DNA of 64,000 nucleotides from Vibrio aquaticus (lineage in GTDB: Bacteria; Pseudomonadota; Gammaproteobacteria; Enterobacterales; Vibrionaceae): positions 62,001 to 126,000 of the forward strand of contig NZ_RXZH01000006.1 in NCBI RefSeq assembly GCF_003970385.1. Direction: 5' to 3'. The first letter of the stretch is position 1. Each line of letters begins with the position of its first letter. Shown one piece after another: positions 1-7,814 of the stretch. Made by a program: the position numbers and the translations under genes. The notes below the pieces were generated by a model, which saw only the letters and a program-made list of their open reading frames with translations, did no database searches and was not told where the DNA came from.

Positions 1-1748
1 CGTTAGCGTCAATGGTTGGACCTATGATTACTTACCTGCTACCACTACTTATCGGTTACACCGGTGGTAAAATGGTTGGTGGCGACCGCGGTGCGGTGGT
101 AGGTGCCATTACGACAATGGGTGTTATTGTAGGCACTGACATTCCAATGTTTATGGGCGCGATGATTGTTGGACCTCTTGGTGGTATCGCAATCAAGAAG
201 TTTGATGAAGCTATTCACGGCAAAGTGAAGAGCGGATTCGAGATGCTTGTGAACAACTTCTCTGCCGGTATCATCGGTATGATCTGTGCGATTATCGCTT
301 TCTTAGCAATTGGTCCAGCAGTCAAAGTTTTGTCTAGTGGTTTAGCGGCAGGTGTTAACACTATGGTTGAAGCTGGTCTTCTTCCATTAGCATCAATCTT
401 CGTAGAACCTGCGAAAATTCTTTTCCTTAATAACGCTATCAACCACGGTATTTTCTCACCTCTTGGTATCCAGCAGTCTGAAGAACTTGGTCGCTCAATC
501 TTCTTCCTAATCGAAGCGAACCCTGGTCCTGGTCTAGGTCTACTGCTTGCTTACATGGTGTTTGGTAAAGGCAGCGCGAAGCAATCGGCGGCGGGTGCAT
601 CAATCATCCACTTCTTAGGTGGTATCCACGAGATTTACTTCCCTTACGTACTAATGAACCCACGTCTAATCCTAGCGGTCATTGCTGGTGGTATGGCTGG
701 TGTATTCACTAACGTAATGTTCAGCTCTGGTCTAATTTCTCCAGCGTCTCCAGGTTCAATCTTTGCGATTCTACTGATGACGCCAAAAGGTGCTTACGTT
801 GGTGTTGTGCTTTCAGTGCTTGCGGCAACAGCCGTATCGTTCGTAGTAGCATCAATCCTACTTAAAACGACATCTCAAGAAGATGAAGAAGACTCGCTAG
901 AAAAAGCTTCTGCACAAATGAAAGGCATGAAAGCTTCTTCTAAAGGTGCAACAACAGGTACAGATATCAACCTAGCAGATGTGAAAGCAGTATACGTAGC
1001 TTGTGATGCAGGTATGGGTTCAAGTGCAATGGGTGCGGGTTTGCTACGTAAGAAAGTCGACGCCGCTGGCCTAGACATCACGGTAACGAACTACGCAATC
1101 AACAATCTTCCTGCGGACTCAAAAATTGTTATCACGCACAAAGATCTAACGGATCGTGCACGTAATACCATTCCAGGTGCATTGCACATGTCTCTAAACA
1201 ATTTCTTAGATGGTGCGGTGTACGACAAGCTGGTTACGGAGCTAGTTGAAGCTCAGACAGGTGATGTAAAAAAGTCTGAAGCGCCAGTAGCTGTTGTAGA
1301 GGAAGAGAAAGAAGAAGGTCTCACTCTAACTGCTGACGCTGTATTCCTAGGTCTAAAATCGGACAACAAGAAAGACGCGATTAAATTTGCGGGTGAGCAA
1401 CTGGTTAAGCTTGGCAACGTAGCGCCTGAATATATTGAAGGTATGTTTGCTCGTGAAGAACTAGTGTCTACCTACTTAGGTGAATCAATCGCAGTACCAC
1501 ACGGCACGATTGAAGCTAAGCAGCACGTACAAAAAACAGGCATCGTGTTCTGCCAGTACCCAGAAGGTATCCAATGGGGTGAAGACGAAGATGATATCGC
1601 CAAGATGGTTATTGGTATCGCCGCTCAAGGTGATGAGCACAACATGGTACTGATGGCTATTACCAATTCCCTTGATGACGAAGAAGCCGTGGAGCGCTTA
1701 CAAAACACCACCAATCCAGAAGATGTTTTGAAAATTCTAAACGGATAA
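1..1748 (+). CDS. mtlA: PTS mannitol transporter subunit IICBA (5' truncated by window edge)
   Basis: Inner-membrane phosphotransferase permease that imports D-mannitol and phosphorylates it to mannitol-1-phosphate. The reading frame is open from base 3, so the true start lies to the left; about 50 N-terminal residues are missing compared with the E. coli protein. The visible part has the end of the membrane IIC domain (with the GGIHEIYFPYV motif), a IIB domain whose phosphorylated cysteine sits in ACDAGMGSS (codon 1002-1004), and a C-terminal IIA domain with the active histidine in AVPHGT (codon 1500-1502). All three phosphotransfer sites are intact. It is followed by a terminator and then mtlD and mtlR. 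Confidence 0.97.
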   Translation, partial: LASMVGPMITYLLPLLIGYTGGKMVGGDRGAVVGAITTMGVIVGTDIPMFMGAMIVGPLGGIAIKKFDEAIHGKVKSGFEMLVNNFSAGIIGMICAIIAFLAIGPAVKVLSSGLAAGVNTMVEAGLLPLASIFVEPAKILFLNNAINHGIFSPLGIQQSEELGRSIFFLIEANPGPGLGLLLAYMVFGKGSAKQSAAGASIIHFLGGIHEIYFPYVLMNPRLILAVIAGGMAGVFTNVMFSSGLISPASPGSIFAILLMTPKGAYVGVVLSVLAATAVSFVVASILLKTTSQEDEEDSLEKASAQMKGMKASSKGATTGTDINLADVKAVYVACDAGMGSSAMGAGLLRKKVDAAGLDITVTNYAINNLPADSKIVITHKDLTDRARNTIPGALHMSLNNFLDGAVYDKLVTELVEAQTGDVKKSEAPVAVVEEEKEEGLTLTADAVFLGLKSDNKKDAIKFAGEQLVKLGNVAPEYIEGMFAREELVSTYLGESIAVPHGTIEAKQHVQKTGIVFCQYPEGIQWGEDEDDIAKMVIGIAAQGDEHNMVLMAITNSLDDEEAVERLQNTTNPEDVLKILNG

Positions 1749-1779
1749 CAAGAAGCTCTAGTCAAGCTCCTGAGTGAAC

Positions 1780-1806
1780 GAGGCCAGGCCCCCTCTGGCC
1801 TCATTT
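1780..1806 (+). terminator. Rho-independent terminator after mtlA
   Basis: An 8-bp perfect GC-rich stem (GAGGCCAG at 1780-1787 with CTGGCCTC at 1795-1802) has a 7-nt loop and is followed by ATTTT. It lies between mtlA and mtlD, so it would set the ratio of transporter to dehydrogenase message, or mtlD has its own promoter. Confidence 0.75.
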
Positions 1807-1888
1807 TCCAGTCTAGATAGTTTACGGTTTGGAAGACAGCTCTAAATCGTTACCTATATAGATTACATAGTTAAAAGGTCTACAGATT

Positions 1889-3037
1889 ATGAAAGCGTTA
1901 CATTTCGGTGCGGGTAATATCGGTCGTGGTTTCATTGGTAAGTTACTAGCAGATGCGGGTCTTGAAGTGACGTTCGCAGACGTAAACGAGACGGTTGTTA
2001 ACGCCTTAATTGAGCGTAAAGAATACCCTGTTAAAATTGTTGGTGAAGAGTGTGTTGTTGAAATCGTTAAGAATGTAACAGCGGTAAACTCAGCCACAGA
2101 CGCGGTAATCGACAGTATTGCTGAATCCGATTTGATTACCACAGCGGTTGGCCCAACAGTTTTAAAAATCATTTCTAAGTCTATCGCTCAAGGGATTGAG
2201 AAGCGTGCAAAAGCAGGCAATGCAACACCAATGAATATCATTGCGGCTGAAAACATGGTTCGCGGTACAAGTCAGCTGAAAGCAGCGGTACTTGAACACC
2301 TTTCTGATAAGATGAAAGCCTTTGTTGAAAAGAACGTAGGCTTCGTTGATTCAGCCGTCGATCGTATCGTTCCACCGGCAGAAGCAGGTGAAACGGATCC
2401 TCTAGCCGTTACGGTAGAAACATTCAGTGAGTGGATCGTAGATCAAACTCAATTTAAAGGTGAGATCCCTAACATTCCGGGTATGGAGTGTACGGATAAC
2501 CTAATGGCGTTCGTTGAGCGTAAGCTATTTACACTCAATACTGGCCACCTAGTTACGGCCTACTTCGGTGTACTAGCAGGTCATGAGACGGTGAAAGATG
2601 CAATCGAAGATGAAAAGATTCACGCACAAGTAAAAGCGACCATGGAAGAGAGTGGTGCCGTTCTTGTCAAACGCTACGGTTTTGATCCACAAGCTCACGC
2701 AGCATACATCCAGAAAATCTTAGATCGATTCGCCAACCCTTATTTACGTGACGAAGTGGATCGTGTTGGACGTCAGCCAATTCGTAAACTAAGTCCACAA
2801 GATCGTCTTGTTAAACCATTAAATGGGACTCTTGAATACGGTTTACCTAATAAACACCTAGTGGAAGGTATTGCTGCTGCATTCCATTACAAGAATGAAG
2901 ATGACCCTCAAGCGGTTGAACTTCAAGCAATGTTTGAAGAAAAAGGATTTGCTGAGACATTGGCGCACTATTCAGAGCTGAACAAAAACTCAGAAGTTGT
3001 TAAACTAGCAGAAGAAGCTTATAAAGCATTGAAATGA
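1889..3037 (+). CDS. mtlD: Mannitol-1-phosphate 5-dehydrogenase
   Basis: Cytoplasmic NAD-dependent enzyme that oxidises mannitol-1-phosphate to fructose-6-phosphate, the step after MtlA. The 382-residue length is normal for the family. The N-terminus begins with a Rossmann dinucleotide-binding motif (GAGNIGRGF at residues 7-15), and the catalytic-domain signature [10 protein letters not shown] is present near residue 212. The ATG at 1889 gives an N-terminus starting directly at the first beta strand, as in homologues. It sits between mtlA and mtlR in the usual mtlADR order. Confidence 0.97.
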   Translation: MKALHFGAGNIGRGFIGKLLADAGLEVTFADVNETVVNALIERKEYPVKIVGEECVVEIVKNVTAVNSATDAVIDSIAESDLITTAVGPTVLKIISKSIAQGIEKRAKAGNATPMNIIAAENMVRGTSQLKAAVLEHLSDKMKAFVEKNVGFVDSAVDRIVPPAEAGETDPLAVTVETFSEWIVDQTQFKGEIPNIPGMECTDNLMAFVERKLFTLNTGHLVTAYFGVLAGHETVKDAIEDEKIHAQVKATMEESGAVLVKRYGFDPQAHAAYIQKILDRFANPYLRDEVDRVGRQPIRKLSPQDRLVKPLNGTLEYGLPNKHLVEGIAAAFHYKNEDDPQAVELQAMFEEKGFAETLAHYSELNKNSEVVKLAEEAYKALK

Positions 3038-3046
3038 TAAACCATC

Positions 3047-3077
3047 AAAGTGCCGTTCTAGCGGCACTTTTTCCTTT
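3047..3077 (+). terminator. Hairpin terminator between mtlD and mtlR
   Basis: A perfect 9-bp stem (AAAGTGCCG at 3047-3055, CGGCACTTT at 3062-3070) with a 6-nt loop is followed by TTCCTTTTG. It begins 10 bp after the mtlD stop codon. It would reduce read-through into mtlR, and it argues against an mtlR start at 3034, which would place the hairpin inside the coding sequence. Confidence 0.7.
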
Positions 3078-3087
3078 TGTTAGAGTC

Positions 3088-3624
3088 ATGCCAATACATT
3101 CAAACCAAGAATCGGAATTATTAGAAGAACTTGCTGAATCCGCCAATGCTGCGGAATGTTTGCTATGTGCTTTTGATGTGTTGGAAGATATGCTCGATGC
3201 ATTATTAAAGAGTATCTTTCATAAAGACGATTACGCGGTGAAATTTGTTGTTGATCCGCTACTGACCAATGATGGCCCTTTAGGCGAGATTCTCGTCCGT
3301 ACTAAGCTGTTGTTGGGCTTAGGGGTGATCAGCAAAGAGGTCTACGACGATATTGAAATCTTTGTAACCCTAAAAGAGTGGGTAAAAGTTCAAGAAGGGA
3401 AAATCGACTTTTGGGATAAAGACATTGTCTTTGAGTTGAATAAAGTCAATGCGATACAAAAAAATATGCCTGTTGATTACTCACCAGAGTTGATTGAGGG
3501 TATGTCAGCAGATATGCAAAAGATGTTTTTGGAACGCCACTTTCAAAAGGTGCGCTCCACTATCGTTCTCGCCGTTAATGATATTCACCAGCAGCTGTCT
3601 CGTGACAACGCGTTAACATCATAA
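3088..3624 (+). CDS. mtlR: Mannitol operon repressor
   Basis: MtlR-family transcriptional repressor of the mannitol genes; a small, mostly helical protein without a classical helix-turn-helix. I chose ATG 3088 (178 residues, starting MPIHSNQESELL). The longer frame from 3034 overlaps the mtlD stop by four bases but contains a terminator-like hairpin at 3047-3070, and its extra 18 residues look non-conserved. A clear Shine-Dalgarno is lacking at 3088, so the start is not certain. The family assignment follows from gene order after mtlA-mtlD and the acidic, leucine-rich sequence. Confidence 0.9.
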   Translation: MPIHSNQESELLEELAESANAAECLLCAFDVLEDMLDALLKSIFHKDDYAVKFVVDPLLTNDGPLGEILVRTKLLLGLGVISKEVYDDIEIFVTLKEWVKVQEGKIDFWDKDIVFELNKVNAIQKNMPVDYSPELIEGMSADMQKMFLERHFQKVRSTIVLAVNDIHQQLSRDNALTS

Positions 3625-3638
3625 ACGCAGCTTTTCTC

Positions 3639-4055
3639 TCAGCTCAATGTCGTTTCGAGCTTTACTTGCCATGCTTCGTATTCACTAAGCAAGTTGCGTA
3701 AAAATGCCACTGGATTCGCTATTTTCTCTCCACCTTTAATCTCAGCATCAGTCACATGCCAAAATTGCTGACTCACTATGTTTCGTTTGTAAATGAAATC
3801 CAATAGCTCATTGATTGTCAGGGGTAGGTGCGATTCTTCCAGTAAAAGCAGAATTGGCTTTAGCTCTGCTGTGGTTCCTTGAAGAAACTGGTCGCTGGTT
3901 TTGCTTGCTAAATGCTGAACTTGGCTAGACGAGTGCGCTTTGCAGATAGGTTGCATTAGTTGATAAAGTAAGAAGTTGACTTTCTGCGAAGCGATTAACG
4001 TCGCACCCAGTAAAGGAAGTAGCTCATGGTTTTGAGTATCGGTTGATAGTGTCAT
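3639..4055 (-). CDS. Uncharacterised helical protein, 138 residues
   Basis: I do not recognise this protein. It is predicted soluble, has no signal peptide or membrane segment, and is rich in leucine and other helix formers. A segment near residues 89-96 (KRNIVSQQ) resembles the R-N-x3-H pattern of helical-bundle families such as HEPN, but Gln replaces the expected His, so this is only a visual resemblance. A ribosome binding site (GAGG, about 9 bases upstream) supports ATG 4055. It follows an equally unknown 91-residue gene by 43 bp on the same strand, so the two are probably co-transcribed, and it converges on mtlR. Confidence 0.75.
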   Translation of the reverse strand: MTLSTDTQNHELLPLLGATLIASQKVNFLLYQLMQPICKAHSSSQVQHLASKTSDQFLQGTTAELKPILLLLEESHLPLTINELLDFIYKRNIVSQQFWHVTDAEIKGGEKIANPVAFLRNLLSEYEAWQVKLETTLS

Positions 4056-4098
4056 TTGTTGAACCTCAAGGTCTATCCATCAGATAAAGTAGAGAGTG

Positions 4099-4374
4099 TT
4101 ACGCAAACTGGGTAAGCACGTCTTCGGCTGTAACTTTTGATGCATCAAAAAGGATGTAATCACCGTTTGTCGTTTTTAGGCATTGGAGATTGCCTTTAAA
4201 GCCAATTCTTGCCAATTTCTCCAACAATAGCTTATCCGCTTGTTCATAGACCACACTAAGAAATGGTAATTGATTCGAATGAACCAAGCCTTCAGCGTTA
4301 TAGGTCTCCATCGCGTCGGATAGATGGTCAGTATCAGTGAATTCAATGATTTCCGCGATTTCGTTCAACAACAT
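4099..4374 (-). CDS. Uncharacterised small protein, 91 residues
   Basis: I do not recognise this protein. It is acidic, with no membrane segment or signal peptide, and ends in a short segment (KVTAEDVLTQFA). The middle part (GFKGNLQCLKTTNGDYILFDAS) alternates like a small beta sheet. A GGAAA ribosome binding site lies 5-6 bases before ATG 4374. It is the first gene of a probable two-gene unit with the 138-residue gene downstream. The DNA just upstream (4419-4485) carries a long inverted repeat that could be regulatory. Confidence 0.72.
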   Translation of the reverse strand: MLLNEIAEIIEFTDTDHLSDAMETYNAEGLVHSNQLPFLSVVYEQADKLLLEKLARIGFKGNLQCLKTTNGDYILFDASKVTAEDVLTQFA

Positions 4375-4418
4375 ATTATTTCCGTGCTCGTTGTATGGTG
4401 AGAGGCAAATCTTACTAC

Positions 4419-4485
4419 TTTTTGCTTAAGTGGATCGAGAGTACGTGACGAAATTGTGTCGCGATAGAAATGTTTAAGCAAAAAA
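4419..4485. repeat. Long inverted repeat upstream of the 91-residue gene
   Basis: TTTTTGCTTAA (4419-4429) is repeated as TTAAGCAAAAA (4475-4485 region) with about 44 bases between, and the interior contains a second, imperfect inverted repeat (GTGAC / GTCGC). It lies in the nagB to unknown-gene gap and could form a cruciform, a structured leader or an operator. The outer arms are AT-rich. Confidence 0.45.
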
Positions 4486-4497
4486 TAGATGGTGTAT

Positions 4498-4530
4498 AAA
4501 AAAACCACTCCTTAAAAGAAGTGGTTTTTA
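4498..4530. terminator. Bidirectional terminator downstream of nagB
   Basis: AAAACCACT (4501-4509) pairs with AGTGGTTTT (4520-4528), with A and T runs on both sides. On the minus strand it follows the nagB stop codon by about 20 bases, so it most likely ends nagB transcription. Confidence 0.8.
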
Positions 4531-4551
4531 TCAATCGTAAACAATCAAAGA

Positions 4552-5352
4552 TTATAGATCTTGAATGTTTTCTGCTTCTAGCTCTTGGAAGTAACGAAGC
4601 GTTTTCACTTTTAGCTCTTGCTGTGCTGGCTCGTCAGCAACGATGATTGCTTTCGGGTGCATTTGCAGCGCAGTAACTGTCCACATATGGTTGATGCTAC
4701 CTTCGATGGCTACTTGTAGTGCTTGAGCTTTGTTGTGACCTGTAGTCAGGATCATTACTTCTTCTGCGTCTAGTAGAGTTGCAACACCGATAGTTAGTGC
4801 ATATTTAGGCACTTGGTTGATGTCGTTATCGAAGAAGCGAGAGTTAGCAATACGAGTCTCTTCAGTTAGCGTCTTGATACGAGTACGAGATGCTAGTGAA
4901 GAACCTGGTTCGTTGAATGCGATGTGACCGTCGATGCCGATACCGCCCATGAATAGGTTGATCTTACCGAAAGAGCGGATCTTTTCTTCGTATGCTGCAC
5001 AGTGAGCATCGATATCATCTGCAAGGCCGTCAAGAAGGTTAACGTTCTCGTCTTGGATATCAACGTGGTTGAAGAAGTTGTTGTACATGAAAGAACGGTA
5101 TGACTCTGGGTGGTTCGGGTCGATACCTACGTACTCATCCATGTTGAATGTTACTACGTGCTTAAAGCTCACTTCGCCAGCTTTGTATAGCTCAATAAGT
5201 GCTTTGTAAGTTGTTAGAGGTGTACCACCAGTTGGTAGACCAAGAACAAATGGACGATCTGCCGTTGGGTTGAACGCGTTGATCTTGTTTGCAATGTGAC
5301 GAGCTGCCCATTTACCAACTTGCGCAGCGTTATTTAGAGGAATCAGTCTCAT
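4552..5352 (-). CDS. nagB: Glucosamine-6-phosphate deaminase
   Basis: Converts glucosamine-6-phosphate to fructose-6-phosphate and ammonia, the last step in using N-acetylglucosamine and chitin sugars; cytoplasmic. The 266-residue protein starts MRLIPLNN and contains the family motifs LGLPTGGTP (residues 38-46), the active-site loop FNMDEYVGI (about 69-77), and [17 protein letters not shown] (about 136-152) with the catalytic Asp and His. An AGGAAA ribosome binding site lies 5-6 bases before ATG 5352. No other nag genes are adjacent, so it appears to be a single-gene unit. Confidence 0.97.
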   Translation of the reverse strand: MRLIPLNNAAQVGKWAARHIANKINAFNPTADRPFVLGLPTGGTPLTTYKALIELYKAGEVSFKHVVTFNMDEYVGIDPNHPESYRSFMYNNFFNHVDIQDENVNLLDGLADDIDAHCAAYEEKIRSFGKINLFMGGIGIDGHIAFNEPGSSLASRTRIKTLTEETRIANSRFFDNDINQVPKYALTIGVATLLDAEEVMILTTGHNKAQALQVAIEGSINHMWTVTALQMHPKAIIVADEPAQQELKVKTLRYFQELEAENIQDL

Positions 5353-5533
5353 TTGTCTTTCCTATAGAAAATTGTCAGATGTAATGCTTAATTTGCATTG
5401 TAAAATAAGAGTGGGTTTTAAGCTAGTATTTTTGCGAGAGAGGTGAGCTTTTTCTCTTATTTTAGATCAAATAATGTGCATATAATTTTGTCGAATCAAA
5501 TGAAAATCACGCTTTTTTTCTTTCATGAGAAAA

Positions 5534-5558
5534 GGGCATACCCAGACTTGGTAAGCCC
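5534..5558 (-). terminator. Probable terminator after the OlsF-like gene
   Basis: Read on the minus strand, GGGCTTACC and GGTATGCCC pair with one mismatch and are followed by TTTTCT. It lies about 40 bases past the stop codon of the acyltransferase gene. The stem is imperfect, so the call is moderate. Confidence 0.5.
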
Positions 5559-5597
5559 AAAAGAACGAGGTAAAGGTCGATTATCGGTCGTTTAGCG

Positions 5598-7358
5598 CTA
5601 TGAACGGTCATCGTGTTTGTCTAGGTAGCGCTCGGTCTTTTCACTGCCCATATATTTGGCCAGTGTTTTGAAAGGAACCTGCCTTAGGTCCACCATAATT
5701 AAGCCATCAAGGGCGTTGTTAAATTTAGGGTCAATATTAAAAGCAATCAACTTCCCATTTAGACCTAAGTATTGGCGAAGTAAAACCGGGACACCCTTTC
5801 CTTGCTCAATTCGAGAAAGTACTCTCGATAGCAGCTGCACATCGCCTAAAGCCGTCAACATTGTTGGGTTCCAACTGCGTTCGTGATTAGGCAGAGGGTT
5901 TGACGGACTAACGTGCTCTGCTGCCTTGGAGTGAGAGTGGTGAAGGGTCATGGTATCTGCAAGTAAGTGTCGCGCTTGTTCACTATAATCATTGCTGATA
6001 CTAACTGGGCCAAATAGGTGAGTATATTCAGGATGTCGTGCAACATACGCCGCGATTCCTTTCCAAAGTAGAAGAAGAGGGGCCATGCTTTTTTGATACT
6101 TTGCGTCAATGACTGAACGGCCCATTTCGATCGCTTTACCCATACTGGCAATAAACGGTCGATCGAAGTGGAATAAGGTTCTGGAATAAAGACCAAGCAT
6201 GCCATGTTTTTCAATCAGCTGATCCACGAGTCCAAGTCGATAAGCACCGACAAGAGTTTGGTTTTCGTTATCCCAAATAAACAGCTGTAGGTAATCACGA
6301 TCAAATGGATCAAGGTCGAGGCTGTTTCCCGTCCCCTCGCCGACGGCACGAAAGTTACTTTCTCGTAACCGACCAATTTCATGCATTAGGGCGGGGATTC
6401 GTTCGGAAGAGGTACAGTAGACATCAAATTCTCCGTTTGAAAGCAGTAACTCATCCTCCTTTAGATGAGAAAGATCATTGAGGAGATCTTCTTTTGCTAG
6501 TGCTTCGGCGACGGGGAATTGATTGTTTTGACTATTGCATTCTGGGGAAGAGCTTGGGCTCGGCTGTTGTAGCAGGTAGGTATTGAGCCTCAAGTAATTC
6601 GTCATCTGATCATCACACAGGCTGCTCAACTCTTTGAATTTGATCGTTGCACCAATCGAAATCGCAATCTGCTGTTGAGATTTATTAAGCAGTTCACGGC
6701 CAAGCATTAAAGTTCGTAATAAAGGGTGAACCTTCTCAGCAAAATAAAAACGTTTGGAGTTTTGTCCATCAATAAAGATAGGAACAGTAACTGAACGTGA
6801 TTTTCGAATTAAGCGGCTAACGGAACGACTCCACGTTTTATCCTCTAGTCTTTTTGTTTTGTTATCAATTAACTGAGAAACCTCTCCAGCGGGAAAGAGC
6901 AAGAGTAATCCGTCTTCTTGTAGATGTTGATGTGCTTGACGCATTGCTTTGAGGTTAGCGTGATGTGCTTCTTGAGTGTCAAAGACATCGACACCAATAA
7001 ACAGTTGATCCAGTTCAGGCACGGTTTTTAGATATTGGTTCGCTAGGATCTTAACATCACTTCTGACTTGTAAAAGCATCTCGGCCAGGATGACGCCTTC
7101 GACACAGCCGAGTGGATGGTTAGCAACAACGACCGTAGGGCCAGTGGTTGGAATATGACTTAAGCTCCCTTGGTTGATTCGATAGTCGATACCAAGAACT
7201 TCAAGAGTAAAACGTAGAAACTGCTTGGTATCACAGCCAGCTGGGCGCTGAGTATAAAACTTATCGAGCTTCGAGAGGCCAGTTGCCCACTCTGTAAAAT
7301 GCTCACCAAGACGAAAAGGCGTTTTCTTAGGCAGACGAAACGGGCTAGAGATGTCCAT
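5598..7358 (-). CDS. olsF: Bifunctional acyltransferase, probable ornithine lipid synthase OlsF
   Basis: A 586-residue fusion. The N-terminal half is a PlsC/LPLAT-type acyltransferase with the catalytic motif NHPLG at residues 80-84 and a downstream FPAGE motif near 176. The C-terminal half (about 300-490) is a GNAT-like domain of the OlsB/hemolysin type (FDVYCTSS, RDYLQLFIWD, EMGRSVI). This domain order matches OlsF, in which the C-terminal part N-acylates ornithine and the N-terminal part adds the second acyl chain, giving phosphorus-free ornithine lipids. Membrane-associated in the cytoplasm. It is a single-gene unit. I see no convincing Pho box upstream. Such genes are often mislabelled as hemolysins. 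Confidence 0.82.
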   Translation of the reverse strand: MDISSPFRLPKKTPFRLGEHFTEWATGLSKLDKFYTQRPAGCDTKQFLRFTLEVLGIDYRINQGSLSHIPTTGPTVVVANHPLGCVEGVILAEMLLQVRSDVKILANQYLKTVPELDQLFIGVDVFDTQEAHHANLKAMRQAHQHLQEDGLLLLFPAGEVSQLIDNKTKRLEDKTWSRSVSRLIRKSRSVTVPIFIDGQNSKRFYFAEKVHPLLRTLMLGRELLNKSQQQIAISIGATIKFKELSSLCDDQMTNYLRLNTYLLQQPSPSSSPECNSQNNQFPVAEALAKEDLLNDLSHLKEDELLLSNGEFDVYCTSSERIPALMHEIGRLRESNFRAVGEGTGNSLDLDPFDRDYLQLFIWDNENQTLVGAYRLGLVDQLIEKHGMLGLYSRTLFHFDRPFIASMGKAIEMGRSVIDAKYQKSMAPLLLLWKGIAAYVARHPEYTHLFGPVSISNDYSEQARHLLADTMTLHHSHSKAAEHVSPSNPLPNHERSWNPTMLTALGDVQLLSRVLSRIEQGKGVPVLLRQYLGLNGKLIAFNIDPKFNNALDGLIMVDLRQVPFKTLAKYMGSEKTERYLDKHDDRS

Positions 7359-7703
7359 AGTTCCTCACAGCAATAATTAAGCTTGTATGAGGGTAAGAGT
7401 GGGATGTTGCAGTGAAGCGTCAATATGATGAGAGAACGTTGAAGTTAAGATGACGATCTCGTTAAGGTGGCGTGAGTTTCGCGGCGACAAGGTGAAATGA
7501 GTGCAAGAATGATTATTTAATTAACCTAAAAAATATATCGCTCACAAAATATACTAATTTTGTATCTAAACTAAAGTTTCATTGCTAACTTGATCAATGC
7601 GGGTAGCGCTATTGATCCTAACGGAGCAAAAGACTCTCAGGAGAATAGCCAGTCAACTTACCTTCGCATTTGCTGATCTGGAATGCCTCACCTTAAGAGG
7701 TAA

Positions 7704-7730
7704 AACGGGAACCTGAGGTTCCCGTTGTTG
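7704..7730. terminator. Strong hairpin, AACGGGAACC palindrome
   Basis: AACGGGAACCT is followed almost directly by its complement AGGTTCCCGTT, giving a long GC-rich stem with a minimal loop, then GTTGTAT. The tail is only modestly T-rich. It lies in the gap between two minus-strand genes (ispB and olsF), so it belongs to neither gene end in an obvious way. Confidence 0.45.
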
Positions 7731-7751
7731 TATCTGTCTAATGGAGACGAA

Positions 7752-7782
7752 AAAGCCTGAGTGATGAAGCTCAGGCTTTAAT
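7752..7782 (-). terminator. Terminator after ispB
   Basis: AAAGCCTGAG (7752-7761) and CTCAGGCTTT (7770-7779) form a 10-bp perfect stem. On the minus strand it follows the ispB stop codon by about 35 bases and is followed by TTTTCG. Confidence 0.75.
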
Positions 7783-7814
7783 AGAGAGTTACTGCTATTT
7801 GCTTTTAAATTCGC

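Larger units (their letters stand above)
7359..7814. other. 456-bp intergenic region with two hairpins and a possible small RNA
   Basis: No protein gene is visible here. It should contain the minus-strand promoter of the OlsF-like gene at the left and the ispB terminator at the right (7752-7779). In between, plus-strand DNA from about 7559 has a weak promoter-like pair (TTGTAT, 17 bases, TGCTAA), an inverted repeat (GATCAAT / ATTGATC), and a terminator-like hairpin at about 7704-7727, so a short non-coding transcript is possible. Confidence 0.4.

Noticed and set aside
7359..7600. Pho box upstream of the olsF-like gene
   Set aside because: A few CGTTA/ATGACG words near 7450-7470 recall half-sites, but no pair with the 11-base phase of a PhoB box is present.
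7600..7660. Functional glycine riboswitch
   Set aside because: Only the GGAGCAA and CTCTCAGG words are present; the matching 5' strand, the AAAAGGAC element and a downstream plus-strand target gene are absent. Kept only as a possible relic.
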